From contig NZ_SCMK01000024.1 in NCBI RefSeq assembly GCF_005503355.1, forward strand, positions 1 through 64,000: a stretch of DNA of 64,000 bases, given 5' to 3'. Source of the stretch: Sphingomonas sp. 1F27F7B (GTDB taxonomy: Bacteria; Pseudomonadota; Alphaproteobacteria; Sphingomonadales; Sphingomonadaceae). Position 1 is the stretch's first letter. Each line of letters opens with the position of its first letter. This document shows, piece by piece, positions 1 through 8,629 of this stretch. The position numbers and the translations under genes were made by a program. Below the pieces are notes generated by a model. That model saw nothing but the letters and a program-made list of their open reading frames with translations. It was not told where the DNA came from and did not search any database.

Positions 1-2
1 CC

Positions 3-1679
3 GCCATACCGAGCATCGTCCTGCCCCGCTTCGCCGCCACGCTGGCGCAAATGCCGATGATCACCGGCGCGGATGGCTGGACCGGCATCACTGGCATCGA
101 GGCATGGCACCAGCTCGCCACCGCGACGCCCGACACGCGCCAATCGGTGCGCTGGACCTTTGCCAGGGGCCTGATCGGCGAGGATCGCGGCGCCGAGGCG
201 CTGGGCGTGCTCGAAGCGATGCGCCTCGCCGATCCCGACCTGGCACTGGTCGCTCCCTATCAGCTGGCGCGCGGCGTGGCGCTGGCCCTGCTCGGCCGCG
301 ACGCCGAAGCGGTGGAATCGCTCAGCACCGCCGAGCTCGCCGGCAACGCGGAGGCATGCGCATGGCGGATGCGCGCGCTCGCCCATTCGGGCGCCGCGGC
401 CGATGCCGTGAACCAGATCGCCTGCGCCCGCATCGCGATCAACGCCCGCGTCCCGCGCGACCGCGCGCCCTTCATGCTCGCCGCCGCCGGCGCGGCGATC
501 GACGCCGGCCAGCCACAACCGGCGCTGCAATGGCTCCAGCTGTTCGGCGACCGGAATGGCGATGCCAACCTGCTGCGCGGCCGCGCGTTGCTGGCGCAGA
601 ACGACCTGGCCGGCGCCCGGCTGCGCTTCGAGCGCGCGGCACTCACCGGCTCGCCCGAAGTGAAGGCCAGTGCCCGGCTCGGCGCGATCCAGGTCTCGAT
701 CGCCGGCCATTCGATCTCCCCGTCCGAGGCGATCGGGCAGCTCGACGCCATGCGCTTCGGCTGGCGCGGCGGCCCGGTCGAGCAGCGCGCGCTGACCATC
801 GAATACGGCCTGGCCAAGGAGCTGCCGGACCTGCGCGCCGAGCTGCGGAGCGGCGCCACCCTGCTGCGCTATTTCAAGCTGGGCACCCAGGCCGGGCCGA
901 TGCTCGCCGAGCTCCAGCAATCGCTGAGCGCGGTGCTGGCGCCCGAGAGCGGCGTGCCGCTCCCCCAGGCCGCCGGCCTCTATTGGGACTATCGCGAGCT
1001 GGCGCCCTCGGGCGGCGATGGCGACGTGCTCGCCAACCGCCTGGCCGACCGGCTCCAGGCCGCCGGCCTCTATGCCCGCGCCGCCGAGCTGCTCGCCTAT
1101 CAGCTGACCCAGCGTGCGCAGGACGTGGCGCAGGGCCCGCTCTCGGTGCGCGTGGCGATGCTCCAGATCCTCGCCGGCCGGCCCGACCTGGCGCTCACGG
1201 CGCTGCAGACCACCGAACAGCCCAGCTATACCGCCCAGATGCGCTGGGACCGCAAGCGGATGGAAGCCGTGGCGCTCCATCGGCTGGGCAAGGACGATGC
1301 CGCCGCGGCGGCGCTGGACGGCGTGCCGGACGGCGCAGCGGTGCGTGCCGAGATCCATTGGCGTACCCAGGACTGGGGTTCGTTCGTGACCGAGAGCGAG
1401 AAGGGCCTGCCGGCGGGCAAGGGCCTGGGCGCGCCGCAACAGGCAGCGGTGCTGCGCTATGCCGTCGCGCTGGCGATGCTCGGCCGGGAAGACAAGCTGC
1501 GGGCGCTGCACGGCCGCTATGCCACCGTGTTCAAAGGGCTGCCCACCGCCGGTGCGTTCGACATGCTGACCGCCAGCATCGACAGGATCGATCCGGCCAA
1601 GCTCGATGCCGCGATCGACGCCATCCCCGAGGCGAGCCCGGCGGGCATGATCGGCGACCTGCTCGACGCCGGCGGCTGA
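3..1679 (+). CDS. TPR-like alpha-helical repeat protein, 5' end outside window
   Basis: The reading frame is open from the first bases of the window, so the true start lies upstream; the visible part is about 558 codons. The product is rich in Ala, Leu and Arg and is made of repeated helical pairs with TPR-like spacing (segments such as LARGVALALLGRDAEAV and ADRLQAAGLYARAAELL). I see no membrane segment or catalytic motif in the visible part. It ends convergently with the flgEKL block. A role in motility is possible only by position; TPR proteins usually act as scaffolds. Function is not assigned. Confidence is high that it is coding, because third codon positions are consistently G or C, and low on the role. 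Confidence 0.75.
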   Translation, partial: AIPSIVLPRFAATLAQMPMITGADGWTGITGIEAWHQLATATPDTRQSVRWTFARGLIGEDRGAEALGVLEAMRLADPDLALVAPYQLARGVALALLGRDAEAVESLSTAELAGNAEACAWRMRALAHSGAAADAVNQIACARIAINARVPRDRAPFMLAAAGAAIDAGQPQPALQWLQLFGDRNGDANLLRGRALLAQNDLAGARLRFERAALTGSPEVKASARLGAIQVSIAGHSISPSEAIGQLDAMRFGWRGGPVEQRALTIEYGLAKELPDLRAELRSGATLLRYFKLGTQAGPMLAELQQSLSAVLAPESGVPLPQAAGLYWDYRELAPSGGDGDVLANRLADRLQAAGLYARAAELLAYQLTQRAQDVAQGPLSVRVAMLQILAGRPDLALTALQTTEQPSYTAQMRWDRKRMEAVALHRLGKDDAAAAALDGVPDGAAVRAEIHWRTQDWGSFVTESEKGLPAGKGLGAPQQAAVLRYAVALAMLGREDKLRALHGRYATVFKGLPTAGAFDMLTASIDRIDPAKLDAAIDAIPEASPAGMIGDLLDAGG

Positions 1680-1761
1680 CCGGCCACCTCCAAGCCGAAG
1701 CTGAAAAGCAGCAAAGGTTGCGCGATTCGAGCATTGCGCTCGACCTCGACCCTATGGCTCA

Positions 1762-1776
1762 CGTAATATTATTACG
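1762..1776. promoter_or_regulatory. Perfect 15-nt AT-rich palindrome between convergent genes
   Basis: The sequence CGTAATATTATTACG is a perfect palindrome around its central T. It lies in the 205-bp gap between the 3' ends of the TPR gene and flgL, and it is AT-rich in a GC-rich setting. No gene start lies close downstream on either strand. It could bind a dimeric protein, or be chance. Confidence 0.35.
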
Positions 1777-1808
1777 CGAATGGGATCCTATCTTTCCAAC
1801 ATGCGAAA

Positions 1809-1840
1809 GGAGCGGCCGGGAACCAACGCCCGGCCGCTCC
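1809..1840 (-). terminator. Rho-independent-type terminator after flgL
   Basis: A perfect 12-bp stem (GGAGCGGCCGGG paired with CCCGGCCGCTCC) encloses an 8-nt loop. Reading on the minus strand it is followed by only a short T run. It lies 45 nt beyond the flgL stop codon and probably ends the flgE-flgK-flgL transcript. Confidence 0.7.
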
Positions 1841-1884
1841 AGCCATCCGACATTGCAGGATCCCCACCGGGGCCCGGCGCCGCC

Positions 1885-2793
1885 CTATTTCAGATAGGCA
1901 GCGAGGTTCAGGCCCGAGAGCTGGGCAAATACCGAATAGCTCGCCTCCAGCACGGTCTTCTGCTGGGCGAGGTCGATCGCGACCTGGCCGAGATCGGCAT
2001 CCTCATTGTCCTGGATCACGCCCTGCAGCACCAGGCTGCGCTGTTCGCCGCGCGTGGCGAGGGTATCGACCTGGTTCTGCTTGCGGCCATTCTCCGCATT
2101 GACCGCCCGCAGGTCGCCAAGACCGGTGTTGAGCTGCGCCACCGCCTGCTTGATCGCATCGACCTGCGTGTCGGTGAGCTTGGCGCCGATGTCGCCGCCC
2201 TGGCCGAGCGTGCGGAACGCTTCGTAGAGATTGGCCCCGATCTCGCTAGCGCCGATGCCGTAGCTCACGTCCACGCCGTCGGCGACGCGCGCATTGGCGC
2301 GGACGGTGTCATTGTGGAAGGCACTGGCGCCCGGCGTCGTCGCCGCCTGGGCGAGCGTATCCACCGAAAAGGGCGTTTGATCGGTCTGGCTTCCGCCGAA
2401 CAGCGGCGTGCCGCCTTCCGACGCGTTCAGCGAGGTGCGGAACTGAGAGAAGGCAGTCTGGATCGCCTCCTGCAGACCGGCGGAATCGCCGGTGCCGACG
2501 GCATTCATCAGGCTGGTGCGCAGGCCCGACATCGCATCGTCGATGCCCTCCAAATTCGCCTGATAGAGCGAGAGCGTGGTACCGACGCGCTTCGACACGG
2601 TCGCCTGCGCATCCTGCCGGGCGAGCAGCGAGTGCGCAGAGAGATTGCGCACGGCCTCGGTGCCGAGATCGGCGAAGGTCGCGGCCTTCTTGCGGGTCGA
2701 AAGCTGATTCTGGGTGATCGCGAGCTGCTCCTGCGCGCGCGAGATCGCCCCCGCCATGGTGCGCTGGAGCGGAATGGTGGCAACGCGGGTCAT
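1885..2793 (-). CDS. flgL: Flagellar hook-filament junction protein FlgL
   Basis: The 302-residue product matches the length and build of FlgL (HAP3), the flagellin-like protein that joins hook to filament together with FlgK. The N-terminus (MTRVATIPLQRTMAGAISRAQEQL) and the C-terminus (VLEASYSVFAQLSGLNLAAYLK) form the conserved coiled-coil ends typical of flagellin-family proteins, with a variable middle. It lies 24 nt downstream of flgK and ahead of a stem-loop terminator, so it is the last gene of flgE-flgK-flgL. A GGGAAG ribosome-binding site lies before the ATG. The protein is exported by the flagellar type III system. Confidence 0.93.
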   Translation of the reverse strand: MTRVATIPLQRTMAGAISRAQEQLAITQNQLSTRKKAATFADLGTEAVRNLSAHSLLARQDAQATVSKRVGTTLSLYQANLEGIDDAMSGLRTSLMNAVGTGDSAGLQEAIQTAFSQFRTSLNASEGGTPLFGGSQTDQTPFSVDTLAQAATTPGASAFHNDTVRANARVADGVDVSYGIGASEIGANLYEAFRTLGQGGDIGAKLTDTQVDAIKQAVAQLNTGLGDLRAVNAENGRKQNQVDTLATRGEQRSLVLQGVIQDNEDADLGQVAIDLAQQKTVLEASYSVFAQLSGLNLAAYLK

Positions 2794-2817
2794 GGGTCTT
2801 CCCTTCTTCTTCCGGCC

Positions 2818-4899
2818 CTATCGGATCATGCCGAGGAGCGTGTCGTACATGTCGTTCGCCGTGGAGATCACGCGCGCGGCGGCCGAATAGCTGTTCTGCA
2901 GCACCACCATCTGCGAGAGTTCCTCGTCGATGTTGACGCCCGAGAAGCTGTCGCGGCGATTGACCGCGTCGTCGCGGCGCGCCGTCGCGTCGGTGAGGTG
3001 GCCCTTGGCCTGGTTCGCGTCGAGGCCGATACGGCCCATCAGGTTGCTGGCAAAGGCATCGACGGTGGACTTGCCGTCCTTGCCCAGGTCGATCGCGCTG
3101 GCGAGCTTGTTGACGAACGCCGTCGCGCCGCGCGTATCGCCGGAGCCGAGCGCCTTGGCACCCGGCGCGACATCCTGCAGCTGCGCGAGGCCGAGCTTCG
3201 ACGAATCCGCGAGGATATCGGGCCGCACCTGCGCGGTGCCGAGCCCGCTCGATGCGCCGGTAAGGTTCATCATCTGGGTGAAGGAGCGGCCGGTGCCGAA
3301 GCGATCGGTCGAGTCCGCCGGGATCGACAGCGTCGCGCCCGCGACGTTCGCCGCCGGCTGGAAACGCAGGCGGCCGGCATCGTCGAGCGAGAAGCTGCCG
3401 AAATTGGAAAGCGGGCTCGCGTTGAGATCGCTGACGAGATCGCCGAAGGTGCCGCCGGCGGCGGGGGCCAGCGTATAGCTGGTCAGCGCCCGCCCCGAAC
3501 TGTCGCGCAGCACGATCTGCGCGGTCTCGCCCGCGCCGAAGCCGTGCGGATCGCCGGCCGTGAACCCCGAGGAGACCAGCGAGCTGGTGTCGCTGCGGAC
3601 CAGGTCGTTGAGGCCGAAGAACTGCGAAACCCCCTGCCCGGCGCGCGCGCTTGGCTTGGTCGCGTCCTGCCCGATCGCAACGCCGTTGCCGGTGCCGTTG
3701 GCAGCGATGCTGAACTTGCCGTTGGCGAAGCTGGCGGTGCCGGCACCGCCCAGGCCCGTGTTGATCGCGGCGACCATGTCGTCGATCGTCGCATTCGGGC
3801 CGAGCGCGTCGAAATCGATCTTGGTGCTGGCGACCAGAGTGCCATCGGCCTTGGTGACTGCGAAGGTCGCCGCGCCGGTGAAGCCCAGCCGGTCGCTGCC
3901 CGTCATCCCGCTGTTGCGGCCGGTGAGCGACGCCGGCGGCGGCACCGTGCTGCCCGCGTTCGACACCGAATTGAGCGCCTGCGACAAGCCGGTGAACAAG
4001 GTGCCGAGCTGTTCGGAGAATGCCGGCAGCGCGCGATCCCGCAGATCGAGCAGCCCGCCGAGCTTGCCGCCGATCGCGGCGGAATCGATCCTGTCGCCAG
4101 TTGCCGCGTCGGGCGAGGCGAAGCGGATCTCGATCGGGGGATAGGTGGGCTGCGACGCCGCGCCGGCGGAGGGATAGGAGAGCTGGCGCAGGCGCTTGTC
4201 CAGCAGCATCTGGCCATTGGCGGTCTCGATGGAGACGCGACCGTCCGGCTGATCGCGGACGGTGATCTGCATCAGCCCGCTGAGCTCCTCGATCGCGCTC
4301 ATCCGCTGATCGGCCGCACCGCCGGCGCTGCGACCGAGGCCGGTGGCCTGGGCCACGGCGCCGTTCAGATCATGGATGCGCTGGAGCAGCGTGTTGATCT
4401 TGTCGACCGAATAGCCGACCTCCGCTTCCACATTGGAGCGCAGCTGGGACACGTCGTCGTCCATCTGCTGCATCGACTTGATCGCATCCTGCACGTCGTT
4501 GGTGAACTGCGCCACCGTCTGCGCGGAATTGAGCGAGCCGGTCATCGCCACGGCCGAGGCCGACACGGCATCGAGCCGTGCCGGCAGGCCCGACGAAGAG
4601 CCGGGCTGGCCCAGCAGCGCCTGCAACCGATCGAGATAGCTGGAGGTGACGTCCGCCCGGCCGTAATCGCCCGAACGATTATAGACGGTCGCCTCGAGGA
4701 AGCGATCGGCGACGCGGGTGGGCTCGCCCACCACCACGCCGCTGACCTGCCCGGCGACCACGCCCGTGGTGAGGCTGACGCGCTCGCGCGCATAGCCGGC
4801 CACGCCGACATTCGCGATATTGTTGGAAACCGCACGGAGCCCGGCCTGAGCAGCTGTCAGGCCGGACACCGCGGTGCCGAGAATGTCGTTGAGCCCCAT
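2818..4899 (-). CDS. flgK: Flagellar hook-associated protein 1 FlgK
   Basis: The product has 693 residues. The N-terminus (GLNDILGTAVSGLTAAQAGLRAVSNN then IANVGVAGYARE) is the conserved rod/hook/HAP signature. The C-terminus (NIDEELSQMVVLQNSYSAAARVISTANDM) is the matching flagellar C-terminal domain. The long central part is variable and Gly/Ser/Asn-rich, as in other alphaproteobacterial FlgK proteins. FlgK forms the first hook-filament junction layer. The gene follows flgE with a 23-nt gap and precedes flgL, an order typical of a single transcript. It is somewhat longer than the enterobacterial protein (about 550 residues) because of the central domain. Confidence 0.95.
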   Translation of the reverse strand: MGLNDILGTAVSGLTAAQAGLRAVSNNIANVGVAGYARERVSLTTGVVAGQVSGVVVGEPTRVADRFLEATVYNRSGDYGRADVTSSYLDRLQALLGQPGSSSGLPARLDAVSASAVAMTGSLNSAQTVAQFTNDVQDAIKSMQQMDDDVSQLRSNVEAEVGYSVDKINTLLQRIHDLNGAVAQATGLGRSAGGAADQRMSAIEELSGLMQITVRDQPDGRVSIETANGQMLLDKRLRQLSYPSAGAASQPTYPPIEIRFASPDAATGDRIDSAAIGGKLGGLLDLRDRALPAFSEQLGTLFTGLSQALNSVSNAGSTVPPPASLTGRNSGMTGSDRLGFTGAATFAVTKADGTLVASTKIDFDALGPNATIDDMVAAINTGLGGAGTASFANGKFSIAANGTGNGVAIGQDATKPSARAGQGVSQFFGLNDLVRSDTSSLVSSGFTAGDPHGFGAGETAQIVLRDSSGRALTSYTLAPAAGGTFGDLVSDLNASPLSNFGSFSLDDAGRLRFQPAANVAGATLSIPADSTDRFGTGRSFTQMMNLTGASSGLGTAQVRPDILADSSKLGLAQLQDVAPGAKALGSGDTRGATAFVNKLASAIDLGKDGKSTVDAFASNLMGRIGLDANQAKGHLTDATARRDDAVNRRDSFSGVNIDEELSQMVVLQNSYSAAARVISTANDMYDTLLGMIR

Positions 4900-4922
4900 C
4901 GTCCCCTACTTTTCGACCAGAG

Positions 4923-6281
4923 TTAGCGCTTGAGGTCGCTGACTTCGCGCAGCATGTCGTCCACCGTCGTGATGATCTTCGACGAAGCGCTGTAGGCGCG
5001 CTGGAAGCGGATCATGTTGGTGAACTCGCTCGCCAGATCGACGGTCGAGGCTTCGAGCGAGTTCGCCGCGATGGCGCCCGCGCCCAGCTCGCCCGGCTCG
5101 TTCAGCGTGAAGCCGCCCGACAGCCGGCTGGCGGTATAGGCGTTGCCCGACACGCGGGTGAGGCCGTCCGGGTTCTGGAAGGTCGCGAGCGGGAGCTGGA
5201 ACACCGCGCGCGTGGTGCCGTCGTCGAACACCGCGTTGACGACGCCTTCCTTGGTGATTTCGATCTGCGACAGATTGCCCAGCGTGCCGCCGTCGGTGTT
5301 GCCCGAGATCAGCGAGCTGGGCTGGCCGAACTGGGTGAGGCCGTCGATCTTGCCGTCGCTGCCCATCTCGAGCTTGATCGGCACCGATGCCGCCTGGTTG
5401 GAATAGGTGATGTTCAGCGCGCTGTTCAGCCAGCTGCCGGCCGGGAGATCGAGGCTGCCGTCCGGCTTGAAGTTGACGTCGCCGCCCGCGATGAAGCCGC
5501 TGGTGCTCTTCACTGGCGGAGTCACGCTGGTGTCCATGACGTCGCCGGGGGGGTTGGAATAGACCTCCGCCTTCCACGCGTTCGGGCCGGTCTTGATGAA
5601 GGCCATGTTCAGCGTGTGCGAGCCGCCCTGCTGGTCATAGACAGTGAACGAGCGCTGGAACTGGTTCTCGGTCTTCGGCGTGAAGGTCGAGTCCGCGGCA
5701 TATTTCGCCAGGTCGCCCTTGGTATAGCCGGCCGCTGCCGGCGAGACGTCGGTCGCGGTGTTGAGGTTGATGCGAGCCTGGATGCGCGAGGTCGCCGCCG
5801 CGGTGCCGGTCAGGTCGCTGACGCGGATCGCTTCCAGATCGTCAAGATTGCCGGTGTTGGTGTACTTGCCCTCGGCATCGAGGCGATAGCCATAGAGGTA
5901 CAGGCCGGTCGCCGGGTTCTTGAGATAGCCTTCCTCGTCGGCGCGGAACGAACCGGCGCGCGTGAAGGCGACTTCGCCCTGGCCGCCGGCGGCGGTGCGG
6001 GTGACGAAGAAGCCCTTGCCGTCGATGGCGATGTCGGTGCTGTTGCTCGAAGCCTGCATCATGCCCTGCTTCGAGATCATCGCGATCGGCGCGGCGACGA
6101 CGCCGCCGGCCGAATAGCTCGAACGGGCGCGACCATCCGTCACCATCGTCTTGAACTGGGCTTCGACGCCCTTGTAGCCGATGGTGTTGATGTTGGTGAT
6201 GTTGTCGGCAACCGCCGCCATCGCGCTGGACTGCGCGTTGAGGCCGGAGACGCCGGCGTAGAGAGCGGAATAGAGGCTCAA
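4923..6281 (-). CDS. flgE: Flagellar hook protein FlgE, TTG start
   Basis: The 452-residue product is the hook subunit. It begins LSLYSALYAGVSGLNAQSSAMA, the N-terminal flagellar motif, and ends ASEFTNMIRFQRAYSASSKII and so on, the matching C-terminal motif. I chose the TTG at 6281 because GGGAG lies 9 nt upstream on the minus strand and because the protein family starts here. The reading frame stays open another 61 codons to an ATG at 6464, but that stretch does not look like flagellar protein and would run into the flbT start on the other strand. It is the first gene of flgE-flgK-flgL and is divergent from flbT. Confidence 0.93.
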   Translation of the reverse strand: MSLYSALYAGVSGLNAQSSAMAAVADNITNINTIGYKGVEAQFKTMVTDGRARSSYSAGGVVAAPIAMISKQGMMQASSNSTDIAIDGKGFFVTRTAAGGQGEVAFTRAGSFRADEEGYLKNPATGLYLYGYRLDAEGKYTNTGNLDDLEAIRVSDLTGTAAATSRIQARINLNTATDVSPAAAGYTKGDLAKYAADSTFTPKTENQFQRSFTVYDQQGGSHTLNMAFIKTGPNAWKAEVYSNPPGDVMDTSVTPPVKSTSGFIAGGDVNFKPDGSLDLPAGSWLNSALNITYSNQAASVPIKLEMGSDGKIDGLTQFGQPSSLISGNTDGGTLGNLSQIEITKEGVVNAVFDDGTTRAVFQLPLATFQNPDGLTRVSGNAYTASRLSGGFTLNEPGELGAGAIAANSLEASTVDLASEFTNMIRFQRAYSASSKIITTVDDMLREVSDLKR

Positions 6282-6383
6282 GACGTTAACTCCCGTCGAT
6301 ACCCACGGAACGCGCGCGGGCCACGCCTCAATTGTAGGATGAGCGAAGCAAGGACCCAAAACGGGGCGCAAAGATATGCGCTG

Positions 6384-6396
6384 GGCAAAATTTGCC
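6384..6396. promoter_or_regulatory. Palindrome in the flgE/flbT divergent intergenic region
   Basis: GGCAAAATTTGCC is a perfect 13-nt palindrome about midway in the 182-bp gap between flgE (minus) and flbT (plus). An ATCCTATAATG string with a good -10 hexamer (TATAAT at 6428-6433) lies 30 nt further towards flbT. A dimeric regulator acting on both flagellar units would fit, but no regulator can be named. Confidence 0.35.
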
Positions 6397-6463
6397 GGGT
6401 GCGGCGCCGGCGATGCGAAAGGCATCCTATAATGCAGCCAAACGAACGAAAGGCTGTTCCCCA

Positions 6464-6856
6464 ATGCTCCGCATCACGCTTCGCGACGGTGAGAAGGCGA
6501 TCGTCAACGGCGCGGTGATCCGCGCGGTGGGCCGCACCCAGCTTGCCGTGGAGAACCAGGTGTCGATCCTGCGCGGGCGCGAGATCATGCGCCCCGAGGA
6601 AGCAACCACGCCCGCGCGCCAGCTCTATTTCGCGGCGATGCTCGCCTATATCGATCCGGCCAATCGCGACGACCACCACGATATCGTGGTCGGGCTGGTC
6701 GGCGCGGTGATCGTCGCGCTCGACGCGCCGGAAGCCAAATCGGCCTGCATCCGCTTCGCCGGCGAGATCGCCCAGGGCGAATATTACAAGGCCCTGGCCA
6801 CCGCGCGCGAGGTGATCGCGTTCGAGGATGCCGTCGCCGCCCCGCAGGCGGCCTGA
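6464..6856 (+). CDS. flbT: Flagellar biosynthesis regulator FlbT
   Basis: The 130-residue product starts MLRITLRDGEKAIVNGAVIR and contains VENQVSILRGREIM and EEATTPARQLYFAAMLAYID, which are hallmark FlbT segments. In Caulobacter, FlbT is a post-transcriptional regulator that acts on flagellin mRNA. The family is restricted to alphaproteobacteria. I chose the ATG at 6464 over an in-frame upstream ATG because homology begins here and GAAAGG lies upstream. No flaF or flagellin gene is visible nearby in the window. It leads the flbT-fliI-fliJ transcript and is divergent from flgE. Confidence 0.9.
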   Translation: MLRITLRDGEKAIVNGAVIRAVGRTQLAVENQVSILRGREIMRPEEATTPARQLYFAAMLAYIDPANRDDHHDIVVGLVGAVIVALDAPEAKSACIRFAGEIAQGEYYKALATAREVIAFEDAVAAPQAA

Positions 6857-6866
6857 GGATCCCAGG

Positions 6867-8207
6867 GTGCAGACTCTCGCCAGCGCAGCCCGTGCGATCC
6901 GCGACATGACGCCCGATCGCCGCTTCGGTCGCGTCGTCGCCGTGCGCGGCGCGCTGATCGAAGTGGAAGGGCTTGCCGGCGCCGCGCAGATCGGCAGCCG
7001 CATCGAGATCACTTCGCCCGGCGGCGTCGTCCAGGCCGAAGTGACCGCACTCGACCGCGAAGTCGCGCTTTGCCTGCCCTTTGTCGATCCGCAGGGCGTG
7101 GGCCTGGGCGCGCGCGCCGAGCTTGGCGCCGGCCAGTTCAGCGTCCGCCCCTCCCAGGCCTGGCTCGGCCGGATGGTCGACGGGCTCGGCCGCCCGGTCG
7201 ACGGGCTCGGCCTTCTTCCCAACGGCGCCGATCCGCAGCCGATCAAGGCCCCGCCCCCCGCCGCTGCCAACCGTGCCCGCGTTGCCGAGCGGATCGAGAC
7301 CGGGGTGCGCACGCTCGACCTGTTCGTGCCGCTCTGCCGCGGCCAGCGGCTCGGCCTGTTCGCCGGCTCCGGCGTCGGCAAGTCGGTGCTGCTCTCGATG
7401 CTGGCGCGCTGGACCCAGTGCGATGTCGCGGTCATTGGCCTGATCGGCGAGCGCGGCCGCGAAGTGCAGGAATTCATCGAGGACGATCTGGGGCCCGAGG
7501 GCATGGCCCGCTCGGTCGTCGTCGTCGCCACGTCGGACGAGCCGGCGCTGATGCGCCGCCAGGCCGCCTGGACCACCCTCGCCGTCGCCGAGCATTTCCG
7601 CGACCAGGGGCTCAACGTGCTGTGCCTGATGGATTCGGTCACCCGCTTCGCCATGGCGCAGCGCGAGATCGGCCTGGCCAGCGGCGAGCCGCCGGCGACC
7701 AAGGGCTATACCCCGACTGTCTTCGCAGAGCTGCCGCGCCTGCTCGAGCGCGCCGGCCCCGGCGCGCCGGGCAAGGGCATGATCACCGGGCTGTTCACCG
7801 TGCTCGTCGACGGGGACGATCACAACGAGCCGGTCGCCGATGCGGTGCGCGGCATCCTCGACGGTCACGTGGTGATGCGTCGCGCGATCGCCGAGCGCGG
7901 CCGCTATCCGGCGATCGACATCCTCAAATCGGTCTCGCGCACCCTGCCCCATTGCATGACCGACGCACAGAACGACATTCGCGTCGGCGCACGCAAGCTG
8001 TTGTCGACCTATTCCGACATGGAGGAGATGGTGCGGCTGGGCGCGTACAAGGCCGGCTCCTCGGGCGAGGTCGATCGCGCAGTGGCGCTCGCCCCGCAGA
8101 TCGAGGCGATGCTGAACCAGGGCAAGAACGACGAGGGCAATGCCGATGCCGCCTTCGCCGCGCTCGGCGAGATCGTCGCGCTGAGCATGGAGATGGAGGA
8201 CGAATGA
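6867..8207 (+). CDS. fliI: Flagellum-specific export ATPase FliI
   Basis: The product has 446 residues and belongs to the F1-ATPase-beta-like type III export ATPases. The Walker A loop (FAGSGVGKSVLL) is near residue 165 and the Walker B strand (VLCLMDSVTR) near 250. ASGEPPATKGYTPTVF and DGHVVMRRAIAERGRYPAIDI are family signatures. I chose GTG at 6867, which has GAGG 8 nt upstream. An in-frame ATG at 6828 would overlap flbT by 29 bp and adds a Pro/Arg-rich tail not seen in the family. The stop overlaps the fliJ start (ATGA). The enzyme sits at the cytoplasmic base of the flagellum and energises substrate unfolding and export. Confidence 0.95.
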   Translation: MQTLASAARAIRDMTPDRRFGRVVAVRGALIEVEGLAGAAQIGSRIEITSPGGVVQAEVTALDREVALCLPFVDPQGVGLGARAELGAGQFSVRPSQAWLGRMVDGLGRPVDGLGLLPNGADPQPIKAPPPAAANRARVAERIETGVRTLDLFVPLCRGQRLGLFAGSGVGKSVLLSMLARWTQCDVAVIGLIGERGREVQEFIEDDLGPEGMARSVVVVATSDEPALMRRQAAWTTLAVAEHFRDQGLNVLCLMDSVTRFAMAQREIGLASGEPPATKGYTPTVFAELPRLLERAGPGAPGKGMITGLFTVLVDGDDHNEPVADAVRGILDGHVVMRRAIAERGRYPAIDILKSVSRTLPHCMTDAQNDIRVGARKLLSTYSDMEEMVRLGAYKAGSSGEVDRAVALAPQIEAMLNQGKNDEGNADAAFAALGEIVALSMEMEDE

Positions 8208-8629
8208 CGCCGTTCGACACCGCCCTCCGGGTCAAGCGCCGCGAAGTCGACACGGTGAAGGTGTCGATCAGCGTCGAGATCGAGACGATCACCACGCTCG
8301 ACCACCAGACCCGCGCGCACGAGATCCGCATGCGCGAGGAGCGCGCGCTGGCCGCCACCGTGCCGATCGCCAGCGACGCCTGGACGCTGCGGATGAGGGC
8401 CGAGCGCGCCCGGCTGGATCGTCAGTCGCAGCTTGCCCAGGTGCGGCTTGTCCATCTGCGCGCCCAGGCCGTGGAAGCCTATGGCACGATGCGTGCCATC
8501 GAAGGTGCCGCCGACCGCTTCAAGGACGAGGCCGAGCGCGCCGCCGCCGGCGCCGAGCAGGCGATGATCGACGACATCGCCGCCGCGAAGCTGGTCATCG
8601 CGCGCCGCAACGCGGAGCGCAGCGCATGA
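8204..8629 (+). CDS. fliJ: FliJ-like flagellar export chaperone
   Basis: The 141-residue product is almost entirely charged alpha-helix or coiled coil, rich in Glu, Arg, Lys and Ala, with no membrane segment. That is the fold of FliJ, the stalk-like partner of FliI in the export gate. Direct sequence identity to named FliJ motifs is weak, so the call rests on coiled-coil content, length and its place immediately after fliI with a 4-nt overlap. The stop codon also overlaps the next start, so translation of fliI, fliJ and the following gene is probably coupled. Confidence 0.75.
   Translation: MTPFDTALRVKRREVDTVKVSISVEIETITTLDHQTRAHEIRMREERALAATVPIASDAWTLRMRAERARLDRQSQLAQVRLVHLRAQAVEAYGTMRAIEGAADRFKDEAERAAAGAEQAMIDDIAAAKLVIARRNAERSA

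Noticed and set aside
1780-4926. Long plus-strand frame (1048 codons) opposite flgL and flgK
   Set aside because: Both minus-strand genes are clear flagellar proteins. In DNA this rich in GC, the antisense strand stays open by chance, and the translation has no domain.
6393-6433. A complete sigma-70 promoter upstream of flbT using TTGCCG as -35
   Set aside because: The spacing to TATAAT is 29 nt, far too long; only the -10 element is supported.
6282-6464. FlgE starting at the ATG at 6464
   Set aside because: It would add 61 residues with no flagellar similarity and overlap the flbT start; TTG at 6281 has a correct ribosome-binding site and fits the family.
6278-7952. Two long minus-strand frames opposite flbT and fliI
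   Set aside because: They are antisense shadows of strongly conserved genes; amino-acid content (Arg, Ser, Pro-rich) is typical of shadow frames.
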